A program made the position numbers and the translations under genes. Below are positions 10,601 through 21,810 of a stretch of DNA of 64,000 nt, piece after piece; within the stretch, counting starts at the first letter, position 1, and each line of letters opens with the position of its first letter. Where the stretch lies: the NCBI GenBank assembly GCA_030015575.1, contig CM057338.1, positions 829,118,353 to 829,182,352 of the forward strand, in the 5' to 3' direction. This DNA is from Agapanthus africanus (Eukaryota; Streptophyta; Magnoliopsida; Asparagales; Amaryllidaceae). The notes under the pieces are model-generated. The model saw only the letters and a program-made list of their open reading frames with translations, had not been told where the DNA came from and searched no databases.

Positions 10601-13112
10601 CGGCTACCCATTCGAAACATTTCCATGTTTTAGTTTTACTGTGCGGTGTTAATTGAAAACTGTTTTCCTAATTAGATTCTGACTCCAGGGTATGTATTTA
10701 CCATATTTAATTCTCACATCTGTATCGTATTACGGATGCTGAGTGAGAGTAAGATATTAGGAATTGGGTGATTATATCCTCATTATATCAGAATTCTTTG
10801 TAATTGGTGATATTTGAGGAAATCACCTGGGTTTTTCCTGACGGCAAATATTTGGTTTTGAATATCCGTCGTTATGCACCAATTTCAAACCGATATATCT
10901 GTACGTTTATTTTATAAAGTGAGATCTAACTTTTTGAAATTATTTCTATAGCATTTACCTATATCAGTCGATGGTTAGGTAAGGAGCATTAAACAGCGGT
11001 GTAATTCTTCTTAACTATAGTGCAGTTTTCAACCTACGACGCATGGGTTTGAGTTATTAAACTTAGAGGACTTATACAAAGTATTGTATGTTGTCCGATG
11101 TCCATTAGGACAAAGTGGTTGGTACTCGTACTATATTCTGTTTACTCATAAGTTCTCTAGTTTTAGAAAAATATTTCGTTGAAATACAAGGTCTAGATTT
11201 TGAGAAGTTATAGATATAAGAATAAAGTAAATAACCATGTGTTGCAAATATCAGGATTCTTCAAGGTGATCGAAGATATAGATACTTGTGTAAGGTATTC
11301 TGTTGTAAGTAATAGTTTTGAGAACTTGATTCTCTTTTAGGTTACTCATAGGTGGATGCATTCCTTGATGAGTAATGATGCTTGGCCTCCTTCCATTTGG
11401 ATGATATGCACTGGAGACAGCTGCATGATTTTGAATCTGGTTCCAATTAAATCAATGCCTTTGTTTCTATATGAATATATAGAATAGATTCATATCTTAA
11501 CGATGTTAAGGTATATGGAGTTGTCCGGCTGATGCTTAAAACCAGAATCTGGAAAAACTCTAGGCACGTTTCAGTAATGGCAGTTTTTGGGTTATCCCGA
11601 GCATTGATGAGGGTTAACATTCTACCATCTGGAAGATCTATAGTTATATTGTTCTTGACTCGCCACCAGTTTTAGTAAAAAAATGGATTCTTTTCAGAAA
11701 ACATTAGTGGGAGTATGGTAGAACTGGAAGTTATTTCAGGACCACAAACGATTACTGAAAATTTAGTAGAACCTAAAGATTCAATTGGACTCGACATTCC
11801 ATTAGCCACTTCGCTGATTTAGTGGGTAACCTCAGGCACCCGAGAGGTACTTCGATCTCCTCAAAGACGGTGACAGAGAGGTTCTTGATTACCCAAACTT
11901 GACACTACTGATGTTCTAAACTATGAGATCTGGCAGGAGGATGAGTATAACGTCGTTCTAAACTATCTTTAGAAGTGCACATGTATATGACCCTGCCAGA
12001 AGGTTGTTATAGTCAGTGGGAGCAGCGGAAGAGTAGTGGGCAAGTAGCTTATGTCTATTTATAGACTAAAGCAAGTATAGTGGATATAGATCATCTAGTT
12101 TTGATGTGACAGTCATAGAGTTTGACTTCATCAGAACAACAGATGGATCTAGATTTGAGAAGATAGTAGGTAGAGATGTCTTAGTATTTGGATGACATGC
12201 TCTTGATAGAAAGTAATATTCCTATACTACGATCGGTTATACTGTAGTTTTCACAAGATATTTCTCCACATAGGATCTGGATAAAATATAAGGAATTCTG
12301 GTGACTAGATCTATAGTTTTAGATCTAGATTTGGAAAGTGTCCCAATTTGGGTACTTTGACAATATTTTAAAGTGTTTTAGAATGGACGACTCTTGGCGA
12401 GGTGGTGTACCCGCAGGTGATGGAGTCACCCTCTCTAAAGAGATGTCTTCTAAACTGATGAAGAGAGGGATTTGCATGATTGTTATATTACTTGCTTAGA
12501 CAATTGAGTCAATTATGAAATGTCAAGTACAACACCAGATATTGTTTTTGCACTATTTGCAATAAATATATATTAATCCAATCCTGGAGAAATATTGGGA
12601 AGAAGTTATGAACATAAGTGGATGTTTTCTGTATATGGTAACGGCATCCCCCTTCGGGAGGCGGTTATCATTTTGGGCTTCCAAGGTGACATGGATGACA
12701 GAGTAACTGTCGAGTTATAGTTTTCTCTTTTTTAGGGAGGGGCAGTATGTTGGACATATGGTCCAAGCAGATACTGAGGAAGGTATGGTGCAGGATACTG
12801 ATTAAATTCAGTGGATGATACAGTCTAAGAAGTTTGTTGAATTTGGAGTTCATTTGTGAACTGGGTCCCATCAGATATCCAAACAAATTCTAAGACAAGG
12901 TATTGCTCTTTTCGGGAGATAGACTTTCTCCACGAAATTGAGATATAGAGAGATAAAGATAGAAACACTGGAGCGGATCCACTCACTGAGGCTATTTCTC
13001 GAACGCAATAGTTTCGCAAACGGGCTTTGCGAGACTGATTAGTAGAGAAGTTGGGTGTTTGGTATCACACGGGCTGTGAATATGCGATACTGCAATAATT
13101 AGCCTTAAGTGA
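10601..13112 (+). pseudogene. C3 pol remnant (heavily decayed)
   Basis: About 2.5 kb is recognisable only in patches as Copia pol by comparison with C4: the linker before reverse transcriptase near 11700, the SGSSGK region near 12010, the ITLSKEMS region near 12420 and the SHQRSRH region of RNase H near 12870. No frame longer than about 70 codons survives and there are many breaks. Erosion is far beyond what the 5-7% LTR difference would suggest, so the region was probably already dead when the element last moved. This is a fossil; it cannot encode a working enzyme. Confidence 0.75.
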
Positions 13113-13123
13113 AAGTGGGAGAT

Positions 13124-15164
13124 TGTTGGCTATAGTGTCCTCAAGTCAATTATTGAATCGCAGGCACGCGATTTTGATGATTGAGCGAGAACCTATTCCA
13201 GCAGAACAGTATTACTCGAGATGATAGTATGCTATCTGGTTTATCTTTATCATCATCTACAACATTAGGTGACATTACACATCACTATTACATGTTGATA
13301 GAGCCCATATGATTCTTGCTTGACTGCCAGCATTATGATGGCGATCATATATGCGGGAGTTGGATGGTCTATAAGCACATCCTTAAATGTCCCTAGTCGT
13401 AGGAGTATAGAGACTGGGCATCGATACTCCGGAGTAGACTAGTGTATACTTATCCAGACCCTGACGAGGGGCGATGGCCGGTCTCACAAGCCATTGGTGT
13501 CAGTTAGTCACCTAAGATAGTATACATGTGCTCATTGGGTTATGAGTACACTGGACGGACTCGTTGAGAACCTGCTAGATGGTATTATACCTATTGTCAT
13601 ATTGCAGTTGCCAGGTGACATGAGTATAGCTTAGTCTGTCGACGTGAGATCGTCATTTGTCTCGTATGAGTTCCCACTGTACTTTGATTACTACCCTACC
13701 ACAGCTCGAAGGAGTCGTGCAAACTGGTTTTAGTTGGGTATAGTCCCGAGCCACATGGAGGCAGTGAGTAGATCGTCGGGGATTCGTCTCTCCCGGTATT
13801 AGGGCTTGATGTCGTGGTGTGCATGGGTGGCCATCACCAGAAATCCTTGGCCAAGATAGTCGAGAATTATTGATCTAGGATCAGTAGTTTCTCAAGTGGT
13901 GATGGGTTTCATACCGACACGAATTATCGCGTTATTAGGGGTCTGACTTTATCCACCCCATAGACTCGATATGCAATACTCTTAGACGAACAGGCCGGAC
14001 TGTACTGAGATTTTCACTGTTAGGCTCAGTAGGGGTACGGATGAGTTTGCTCGTCGGCCTTCCTTTCGCTCAATACCTGGATAGCCGTTACGTACAGCTA
14101 GTGTCGCTGATGTGCTTTTGGTTAAACCCACTGCCAGCGTATTGACGAGTCTTTAGAGTCCTACACAGAGAGTTTTCACGGTTCAGGCGATATGGTGTAG
14201 ATGACGTATGTTGGTATATACAGATGTCCGATTAAATATGTGTACAGGCTGTACAGACTTTAATCGGACAGTTGATAATACTAGCGGTTTAGGATTAAGC
14301 CGGATAATTAAATTAGGTTTTGATTTAATAATTTATATATGTATATATGTATTCTAGTATTATTGTTCACTATTCATTTTCTCTCTTGGCTATTCGTATC
14401 TTTGTATGAATATGCTTATATGTATTTCGATACATGAACCGGGTTGTATTCCGTATTTATACGGAATTGCTTCTAGAAGTGGACACCTCATTTGTATGAT
14501 TTTCTTTTTAGGAAATCATTTGTTTTACAAATGAGGTGGAGGGTGAGTTGGCATGAGCATGGACTTGGCATGTAGAGAGGTATGGCACACATTTGTTTAT
14601 TGTAAAATGGAGATGAGATATTTTTTGGATGATTGAAAAAAGGGAGTGGCTGCCATCATTTTCTCATGCATGCTTTGCTCATTTTTTTCTTGACTTGGTC
14701 ATTTTTCACTTGGAGAAAACTTAGCCATATTCTTTAGTTGCTCATGCCACATGTTTCCTCACCTCCTTCATCTTCTATGGTTTCTCTTTTGAGCATTAGT
14801 GACGAGAGAAAATTATAGTGAGATAATCCTATACCTCCACTCTCCATTGCTAGCAACCTTGCAGCGTCGGTTGCTTCGCTTGGCGAGGCTGAAGCTTGCG
14901 CCATTTCTCTCGGGTGGATCATCGTAGATGGAGGAAGACCGGCAACCAAACTCGGTCCGCAACCACTAGGAGTTTGGGATGATAGTTGAAGACCCGAAGG
15001 ACTTGGTTCCTTTGGTATAACCATTCTAACTTTTTTATATTGCTTGCTAGTATAGGTTTTTGGTTCGATCTTGTGCGGGTTTCATTTGCTCCAAAGATTT
15101 TAAACGCTAATTTTTTCCGCATTTGGCCGTGGTTTGATGGCCGGGGCACAGGCGAAACCCAGCA
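13124..15164 (+). repeat. C3 3' LTR
   Basis: It is preceded by the polypurine tract AAAGTGGGAGAT (13112-13123), starts TGTTGGCTATAGTG, ends AACCCAGCA, and is followed by ATATA. Collinear over its whole length with the 5' LTR. Confidence 0.92.
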
Positions 15165-15527
15165 ATATATATAATATATAATAGACGCTGCTTATGTTTT
15201 GCATCTGTGCTAGTCCAGCCCCCAAGCTCTGGCGTTAGTTATCTAACCTAACGGTGTAAGAAGGGGCCCAGCGGCGAATGCGGATGGCATAAGCGTACGT
15301 TATATTTTTGTCTTTTTCTACAATGGTAGGTTAGTTGATGGGACTGCATTACATTAATGCAAAGCAATCAAACCAAAGCTAAATCGTTGGAACAATTTTA
15401 AAACCACTCGGTTTTTCCAAAACAACAAAACTTTTAAAATGCGGAGCTTAAACCACTCGTTTTAAAAGCTATCAGGTTCCTTCGATTATATCAAGTTCAC
15501 TACGTTCACGGTTTCGCCAAAATACAT
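15165..15527 (+). mobile_element. C2 leader, right part
   Basis: It resumes after the C3 insertion with the (TA) remnant, the conserved C/G-rich block (15211-15299), and a stretch matching the C4 leader (TCGATTATATCAAGTTCACTACGTTCACGGTTT). The match to C4 stops near 15527, after GCCAAAA, where a different leader begins. No gag or pol of C2 is present in the window. Confidence 0.7.
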
Positions 15528-17035
15528 AGCTTGAATACTACTTTGTTTGTATCTATCTTGTCTAATTTTTATAGTTCTTTCAGACGGGTTTGCGAATGTG
15601 ACATTAGAGTGGTACAACTTGTCTAATTTTTATAGTTCTTTTAGACGGGTTTGCAAACGTGACATTCATGTCGATGTTCTGTGTTGTGCTGTGCTATTGC
15701 GAAATCGTCGTGGTGGATAGCTTGGGTGCAATATTAGTACAGTTTAGTTTTATTTGTACATTTGATATCGCGGGGCGAGCGTCCGACATGTGGACTGCCG
15801 TCACTGCCTGCTTGTATATTATTTGTTTGGTGCACGACCGGGTTGAGGTCGATGTCACCGTTGTACATATTTTTCTTTTTTGTAGTAGGATTACCCCGCG
15901 ATGGAGTGCACGGATAGCCGGGTTCTAGAGGGCAACGGGTCCGCATCTCATGACGTTGAGAAGGAGGGGGCCTCACTTTAGAATTGGTGGGCAATTCGCC
16001 GCACTTGTAGGGGGTATATGTTGACCAAGGAGGGGTGCTCAATTTACCGGATTCCGTGAAATGCCGGGTGGCCCATTCACTTTGATAAAGGGGGCTGCCT
16101 CACTTCTGGTTTTGGCAGGTAACTTGCTGCACTCATAGGGGTCTAGGTTTTCATTACACAGGCTATCCACACGACCAGAGAAACATCGGATTTCACTTGT
16201 GACTCATAGGAAACTCGGGGCTCCCAAATTATCTATATTGTTCTGTGATGCTTATTGCTTATCTGTGATGTTGAATTTAATACGCCTGGAGCGATTATTA
16301 TATATTTTTATATATATACTAGTAGATGTTGTATATGTTTTACACCCGCATTAGTCCAGCCCCCGCTCTGTCGTTAGTTAAGTAACCTAACGGGTGATGA
16401 CGGGGCCCAGTGGCGAATGCGGATGGCATATACGTACATCATATTTTCGTTCTTTTCTGGCGTGATTAATTGATGGGTCTACATTGATTCAGATAAATGC
16501 AAGGAAAACAGACCTATTCAATGTTGTTGGAACAATTTTTAAAAGCTGTTATTACAAGGACGTTTTCTTTTGTTTTGCACAGCGGTATTCGGTTATGAAT
16601 ATCCAGCACCTCATTTGATGAGGCAAGAGCCGAGATCCCCTCACTGGGAGTGACCTCTTGGGCAGAAGTTTGCGTCAGGGTAATAACTTCACTATAGTCG
16701 ATTAATTTTTGCTTTGTAACGAGATATTCAGTGGGAATATCCTGCACCTCATTCCACGAGGAAAGAGTCGAGATCCCTTCACTGGGAGTGACCTATTTAG
16801 CAAAGGTTTTCGCCACTATATATTTGTAAAAAACTATCTGGTTCCTTCAACAATATCAAGTACATTACGTTAAAGGTTTTTTACCAAAAACCATTCATAG
16901 CCCTCCGTCATTTCAGACGTGTAGCACTTAGTATTCATGCTATATTTGTTGGCCTTCGTCAGGGCATAGTGTATGGTAGCTATTTGTTACTTTTATATTG
17001 CATAGTTAGATGCGTTGGTTTGGGACAGTCGTACT
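15528..17035 (+). mobile_element. C8: isolated leader fragment of a C3/C5-type Copia
   Basis: This fragment resembles the C3 and C5 leaders: two long hairpins (about 15904-16135), the C/G-rich block (16350-16436), two three-hairpin units (16561-16806) and the first TTGRC motif (16949-16964). It starts and stops abruptly inside the leader. A short direct repeat (CTTGTCTAATTTTTATAG, twice between 15557 and 15640) sits at its left end. At 17036 it is cut by the Gypsy block. No target duplication is seen at either edge, so deletion or rearrangement is likely. No gene is visible. Confidence 0.65.
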
Positions 17036-17294
17036 GTCACACCCCGCTTCTCGGTGTACGGCGTAGGGCACGCGACGAGGCTGCTACGTATTTACTGTGA
17101 AGTAAATACGCTAAGCGTATCTAAGCAATATAAAAGTAAATGCTCAAGAGACAAGATATAATAAAACAACAACTTTATTTATTTACATTCTTTCAGTACA
17201 ATGCATGGAAAAGTAAATACAACTGGATAAAAACAATGCCTAAACAATGGCATAACAGAAAAGGAAAAGTACTGAAATAAAAGTGTACAATGAA

Positions 17295-17378
17295 CTAAAG
17301 CTCTGAGTCTTCAATGAAGTGGTCCAAGTCTTCACTAGTGGGCTCGATCTCTGGAGTGTCCAGATCACCTGACGACAT
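17295..17378 (-). CDS. 27-residue acidic reading frame in the Gypsy LTR (left arm)
   Basis: A short frame, MSSGDLDTPEIEPTSEDL followed by DHFIEDSEL and a stop, is preceded by a CT-rich tract and CAG/GT like a splice acceptor just upstream of the Asp-Leu-Asp part, and followed by polyadenylation-like AATAAA. The right arm encodes the same peptide. I do not recognise it. It may be a terminal exon carried in the R region of the LTR or chance. Acidic residues make up about a third of it. Confidence 0.3.
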   Translation of the reverse strand: MSSGDLDTPEIEPTSEDLDHFIEDSEL

Positions 17379-18094
17379 TCAAAGAAGAAAGAAAGAGAAT
17401 GTCGTCAGCGAACAAATCGCTCGGTAAGTCCCAAAGATAAGGGAGAAAATAGAATAGACAGAAAGAGAAGATAGTTTTTAAAGTTGTATTATATGAGTGT
17501 TTGGTGTTAACGCTGTTGTTTGTAGCTTGGTACAGAAGGATGCTAGTGTATATGAGAGGAGTCTCTATATGCCAGAGACTAGAGGCAAGTGTAGTACAAG
17601 GAACCGTTTATACCACGGTACAACAGCAAATGGATTCAGGTTAGGTGTATTAAATCTTACTGTCTCGTGCTACTTCTAACACCTTCCGTACCAATCTACC
17701 CCTTAAACCCCGAGATGTTTTGTTGTATAGTTGTATTGTATTGTCTTGTATTGTAAACTGTATAATTGTATAATTGGGTGACTTACCGAAACCATGATAT
17801 CAGTAAATGGATGTAACTGTAGAATCATGGATGTAAATGGAGAATCATGTAAATGGAAGTATATCCATGGTTCGGTTCAGTCAATATAGATTGAATATAT
17901 GTATTCATGTTAAATTGTAATATTGTAGATTGTGGATTGTAGATTATACTTGAATCATATTCAAGTCAGATTATTAATGAGAAGTCTCAGTTTGAGTCAG
18001 AAAATTTATAAAAGAAATTGAAGTCCTGATTGTTTTGATGTTATCGGTAACCACTGCACATGGGCGGCAGGATTTGTGTCTTTTTCAAAGACGA

Positions 18095-18280
18095 TTACCG
18101 TGTTGATAACACCGTTGTTAAGTTGTCTACCTTAAATAGGCAAGCACCCACTTCTCCGGCTCGCTGAGGCTCAAGAGATTGGTCCTGCTTAAACCTATAT
18201 TTACTAGGATCCTTAGGATAATTTATAGAACTTGAGGGGGGTTTATGTAAAATTACTTTTGTATAGATTTCAAAATACAC
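18095..18280 (-). CDS. 61-codon frame in the Gypsy LTR (left arm), unknown
   Basis: MYFEIYTK...INYPKDPSKYRFK...EVGACLFK.DNLTTVLSTR. The right arm (20368-20553, +) has the same length and about seven or eight residue differences, with no stop gained. It reads in the sense direction of each LTR. I recognise no domain. It could be selection or simply low divergence between arms. Confidence 0.25.
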   Translation of the reverse strand: MYFEIYTKVILHKPPSSSINYPKDPSKYRFKQDQSLEPQRAGEVGACLFKVDNLTTVLSTR

Positions 18281-20099
18281 CTCAAGTGTTTAATTATCGT
18301 CTTTAGAGTTTTAATAAATGTAAATTTTATATATATGATGTTTCTAGTGAAATTAACCTAATTTCATAATATAGGGTATTAAATTGTAATATTATACTTA
18401 GTATGGAATTCATGGTATTTTAATGTAAAGTGATTCTTGTGAATTTTGGAAAGGGTTGGAATATTTATATTATTACAAAATAGATATTTTAATGTTACAT
18501 ATATATATATATATTTATATAAAAATAATTTTTAATATATATTATAGTTCTAGAAATCTCATTTTTCTTAAGATTTAGTATTTTGTAAATCTTTCGAGAC
18601 CGAATGCCCCTTGCGGGGGTCTGAATCTCGCACTACTAAGCCCGAGAATGTGCGATAATCCACACCATCCCGAACGGGTTCCCAAATTGGGTTGTAGCGG
18701 CGCTTTGCAAAGATTTTTGTAAAATACTTAATCCTTTAGAAAAATGGTTTTATTAATTCATAGTATTTATTTGAAATGGTTCATTTCGCATATTCTATGT
18801 TCCCAAAAAGTATTGTGCTATGTTTCATATGAGTGTTGTGAGGAGATAGGTCATTACCTCATGATCTAACTTAAAGGTATAGAAAGATTGTGATGATTTA
18901 ATGTCAAAATGAAACTGCATGGTATTTTACTAAAAAAGAGCGATAAAAGCTACAAAATGATATAGATTGTCATGAAACTTGTTCAACATATTTGTTAATG
19001 ATTAATAGTCAACATGTAATGGTTTAATAGGGCTGTGTTTAAGAAAAGTGGGATTTTTAGAAAGAAACCAAATCGGAAATCGGTTTGACTCTGATTCTGT
19101 CGGGTTTTATTAAAAGATGTTTTTAGAAGGAATAGGAAAATAGGAAAATGAGACTTATGGGTTTAGCTTAAAGGGGAGAGGGAGAGGGATCGGGAGGAGG
19201 TGCCGGTGCGTCGTCTCGTCGCCGGGATCTCCTGGGGTTGTCGCCGGAAAATTCGCCTCTTTGTTCACTTCAAATGCACACTAGGGTTTCTAGGAATTTC
19301 TTGAGAGTATGCTCAGAATTTTGGAGCGACGGGGTAGTGTGTAGGGGTTGTATTTATAGGGTTAGGCTAGGGTTAGGATAGGTAAAAGGTTAAAAAGAAA
19401 AAAATATGATAAAATATATTAAAAGTGGAGTAATTGGGGTTTTAAAAGAGATCTGGAAATGGTCTGAGGAAATAAATTATGCAGGTGTGCAGGAGAGATC
19501 AAAAGACGCATTTTTTGTGTTGTGGTCGTCGCCGGAATCGGAGTCAAACCGATTTCCGATTCGGTTTCTTTCTAAAAATCCCACTTTTCTTAAACACAGC
19601 CCTATTAAACCATTACATGTTGACTATTAATCATTAACAAACATGTTGAACAAGTTTCATGACAATCTATATCATTTTGTAACTTTTATCGCTCTTTTTC
19701 AGTAAAATACCATGCAGTTTCATTTTGACATTAAATCATCACAATCATGCTATACCTTTAAGTTAGATTACGAGGTAATGACCTATCTCCTCACAACACT
19801 CATATGAAATATAGCACAATACTTTTTAGGAACATAGAATACGGGAAACGAACCATTTCAAATAAATACCAAGAATTAATAAAACCATTTTTCTAAAGGA
19901 TTAAGTATTTACACAAATCTTTGCAAAGTGCTATTACAACCCAATTTGGGGAACCCGTTAGGGATGGTGCGGATTATCGCACATCCTCGGTCTTAGTAGT
20001 GCGAGATTCAGACCCCCGCATGGGGCATTCAGTCTCGAAAGATTTACAAAATACAAAATCTTAAGAAAAATGAGATTTCTAGAAATATAATATATATTA

Positions 20100-20152
<53 letters not shown>

Positions 20153-20367
20153 ACATTAAAATATCTATTTTGTAATAATATAAATATTCCAACCCTTTTC
20201 AAAAATCACAAGAATCACTTTATATTAAAATACCATGAATTCCATACTAAGTACAATATTACAATTCAATACCCTATATTATGAAATTAGGTTAATTTCA
20301 CTAGAAACATCATATATATAAAATCTACATTTATTAAAACTGTAAAGACAATAATTAAACATTTGGG

Positions 20368-20553
20368 GTGTATTTTGAAATCTATACAAAAATATTTTTA
20401 CATAAAACCCCCTCAAGTTCTATAAATTATCCTAAGGACCCTAGTAAATATAGGTTTAAGCGGGACCAATCTCTTGAGCCTCAGGGAGCCAGAGAAGTGG
20501 GTGCTTGCCTATTTAAGATAGACAACTTAACAACAGTGTTATCAACACGGTAA
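20368..20553 (+). CDS. 61-codon frame in the Gypsy LTR (right arm), unknown
   Basis: This is the counterpart of 18095-18280, in the sense direction of the + LTR and about 1.05 kb before its end. The central YPKDPSKYRF stretch and the C-terminal DNLTTVLSTR are unchanged between arms. No family recognised. Confidence 0.25.
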   Translation: MYFEIYTKIFLHKTPSSSINYPKDPSKYRFKRDQSLEPQGAREVGACLFKIDNLTTVLSTR

Positions 20554-21262
20554 TCGTTTTTGAAAAAGACACAAATCCTGCGCCCATGTGCAGCGGTTAC
20601 CGATAACATCAAAACAATCAGGACTTCAATTTCATTTATAAATTTTCTAACTCAGACTGAGTCTTCTCATTAATAATCTGACTTGAACATGATTCAAGTA
20701 CAATGTACAATCTACAATATTACAATTCAACATGAATACATATATTCAATCTATATTGACTGAACCAAACCATGGATATACTTCCATTTACATGATTCTC
20801 CATTTACATCCATGATTCTATAGTTACAGCCATTTACTGATATCATGGTTTCGGTAAGTCATCCAATTATACAATCTATACAGTTTACAATACAAGACAA
20901 TACAATACAACTATACAACAAGATATCTCGGGGTTTAAGGGGTAGATTGGTACGGAAGGTGTTAGAAGTGGCACGAGATAGTAAGATTTAATACACCTAA
21001 CCTGAATCCAGTTTCTGTTGTACCGTGGCATAAACGGTTCCTTATACTATACTTGCTTCTAGTCTCTGAGATATAAAAACTCCTCTCGTATACACTGGCA
21101 TTCTTCTGTACCAAGCTACAAACAACAGCGTTAACACCAAACACTCATATAATACAATTTTAAAACCTACCTTCTCTTTCTGTCTATTCTATTTTCTCCC
21201 TTATCTTTGGGACTTACCGAGCGATTTGTTCGCTGACGACATTCTCTTTCTTTCTTCTTTGA

Positions 21263-21346
21263 ATGTCGTCAGGTGATCTGGACACTCCGGAGATCGAGCC
21301 CACTAGTGAAGACTTGGACCACTTCATTGAAGACTCAGAGCTTTAG
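21263..21346 (+). CDS. 27-residue acidic reading frame in the Gypsy LTR (right arm)
   Basis: Same peptide as at 17295-17378, identical in residues though the arms differ elsewhere. The stretch TTTCTTTCTTCTTTGAATGTCGTCAG-like pyrimidine tract and AG lies just before codon 4. Downstream, AATAAATAAAG near 21459 is a plausible polyadenylation signal. No known domain; coding status uncertain. Confidence 0.3.
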   Translation: MSSGDLDTPEIEPTSEDLDHFIEDSEL

Positions 21347-21810
21347 TTCATTATACACTTTTATTTCAGTACTTTTCCTTTTCTGTTATGCCATTGTTTA
21401 GGTATTGCTTTTATCTAGTTGTATTTACTTTTCCATGCATTGTACTGAAAGAATGTAAATAAATAAAGTTGATGTTTTATTATATCTTGTCTCTTGTGCA
21501 TTTACTTTTATATTGCTTAGATACGCTTAGCGTATTTACTTCACATTAAATACGTAGCGGCCTTGTCGCTTCCTCTTCGCCGTACACCGGGAAGCGGGGC
21601 GTGGCAGGTTTTGTTGGCGGCCCATGCAGGTCAGAACTGTATGGAACCATACTATGCAGTTCTGTTCTGCGTGAACAACCTAAACAATATAACACAGGAA
21701 ACAACAACTAAAACATTCTTTACAATTCATATTCCTTGAATCTTACAATTTCATATTCCTTGAATCATATACTTTGAATCTGTCCTAACCTAAATTTTTC
21801 TTTGAAGGTT

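Larger units (their letters stand above)
5215..15164 (+). mobile_element. C3: complete-length non-autonomous-looking Copia element
   Basis: This is a Ty1/Copia element of 9.95 kb with two LTRs of 2040 and 2041 bp (5215-7254, 13124-15164), TG...CA ends, a primer site, a polypurine tract and ATATA flanks. LTR divergence by eye is roughly 5-7%, so at a grass-like rate of 1.3e-8 the insertion would be about 2-3 My old (inference). The interior has a leader of about 2.4 kb, a 411-bp tandem duplication in the gag position, and a pol region eroded by many breaks. It is the same sub-family as C5 on the other strand. It lies inside the C2 leader, which resumes after 15164 with the same motif order as other leaders. 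Confidence 0.92.
17036..21607. repeat. Large inverted repeat (arms about 2.06 kb, spacer about 0.43 kb)
   Basis: The left arm (17036 to about 19100) is the reverse complement of the right arm (about 19535 to 21607). Both carry the same series of motifs, including paired frames of 60 and 61 codons. The arms differ by scattered substitutions and by microsatellite length: a short (AT) run near 18499 against about 40 bp of (AT)n at 20107-20149. A perfect TATAAATA is read on the minus strand at about 19357-19364 in the spacer and would drive transcription leftward through the left arm only. Confidence 0.85.

Noticed and set aside
17036-21607. Foldback or Mutator-like DNA transposon with long terminal inverted repeats
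   Set aside because: No 9-bp or other target duplication, no transposase, and the right arm leads straight into a Gypsy leader and gag with LTR-type ends, so head-to-head LTRs fit better.
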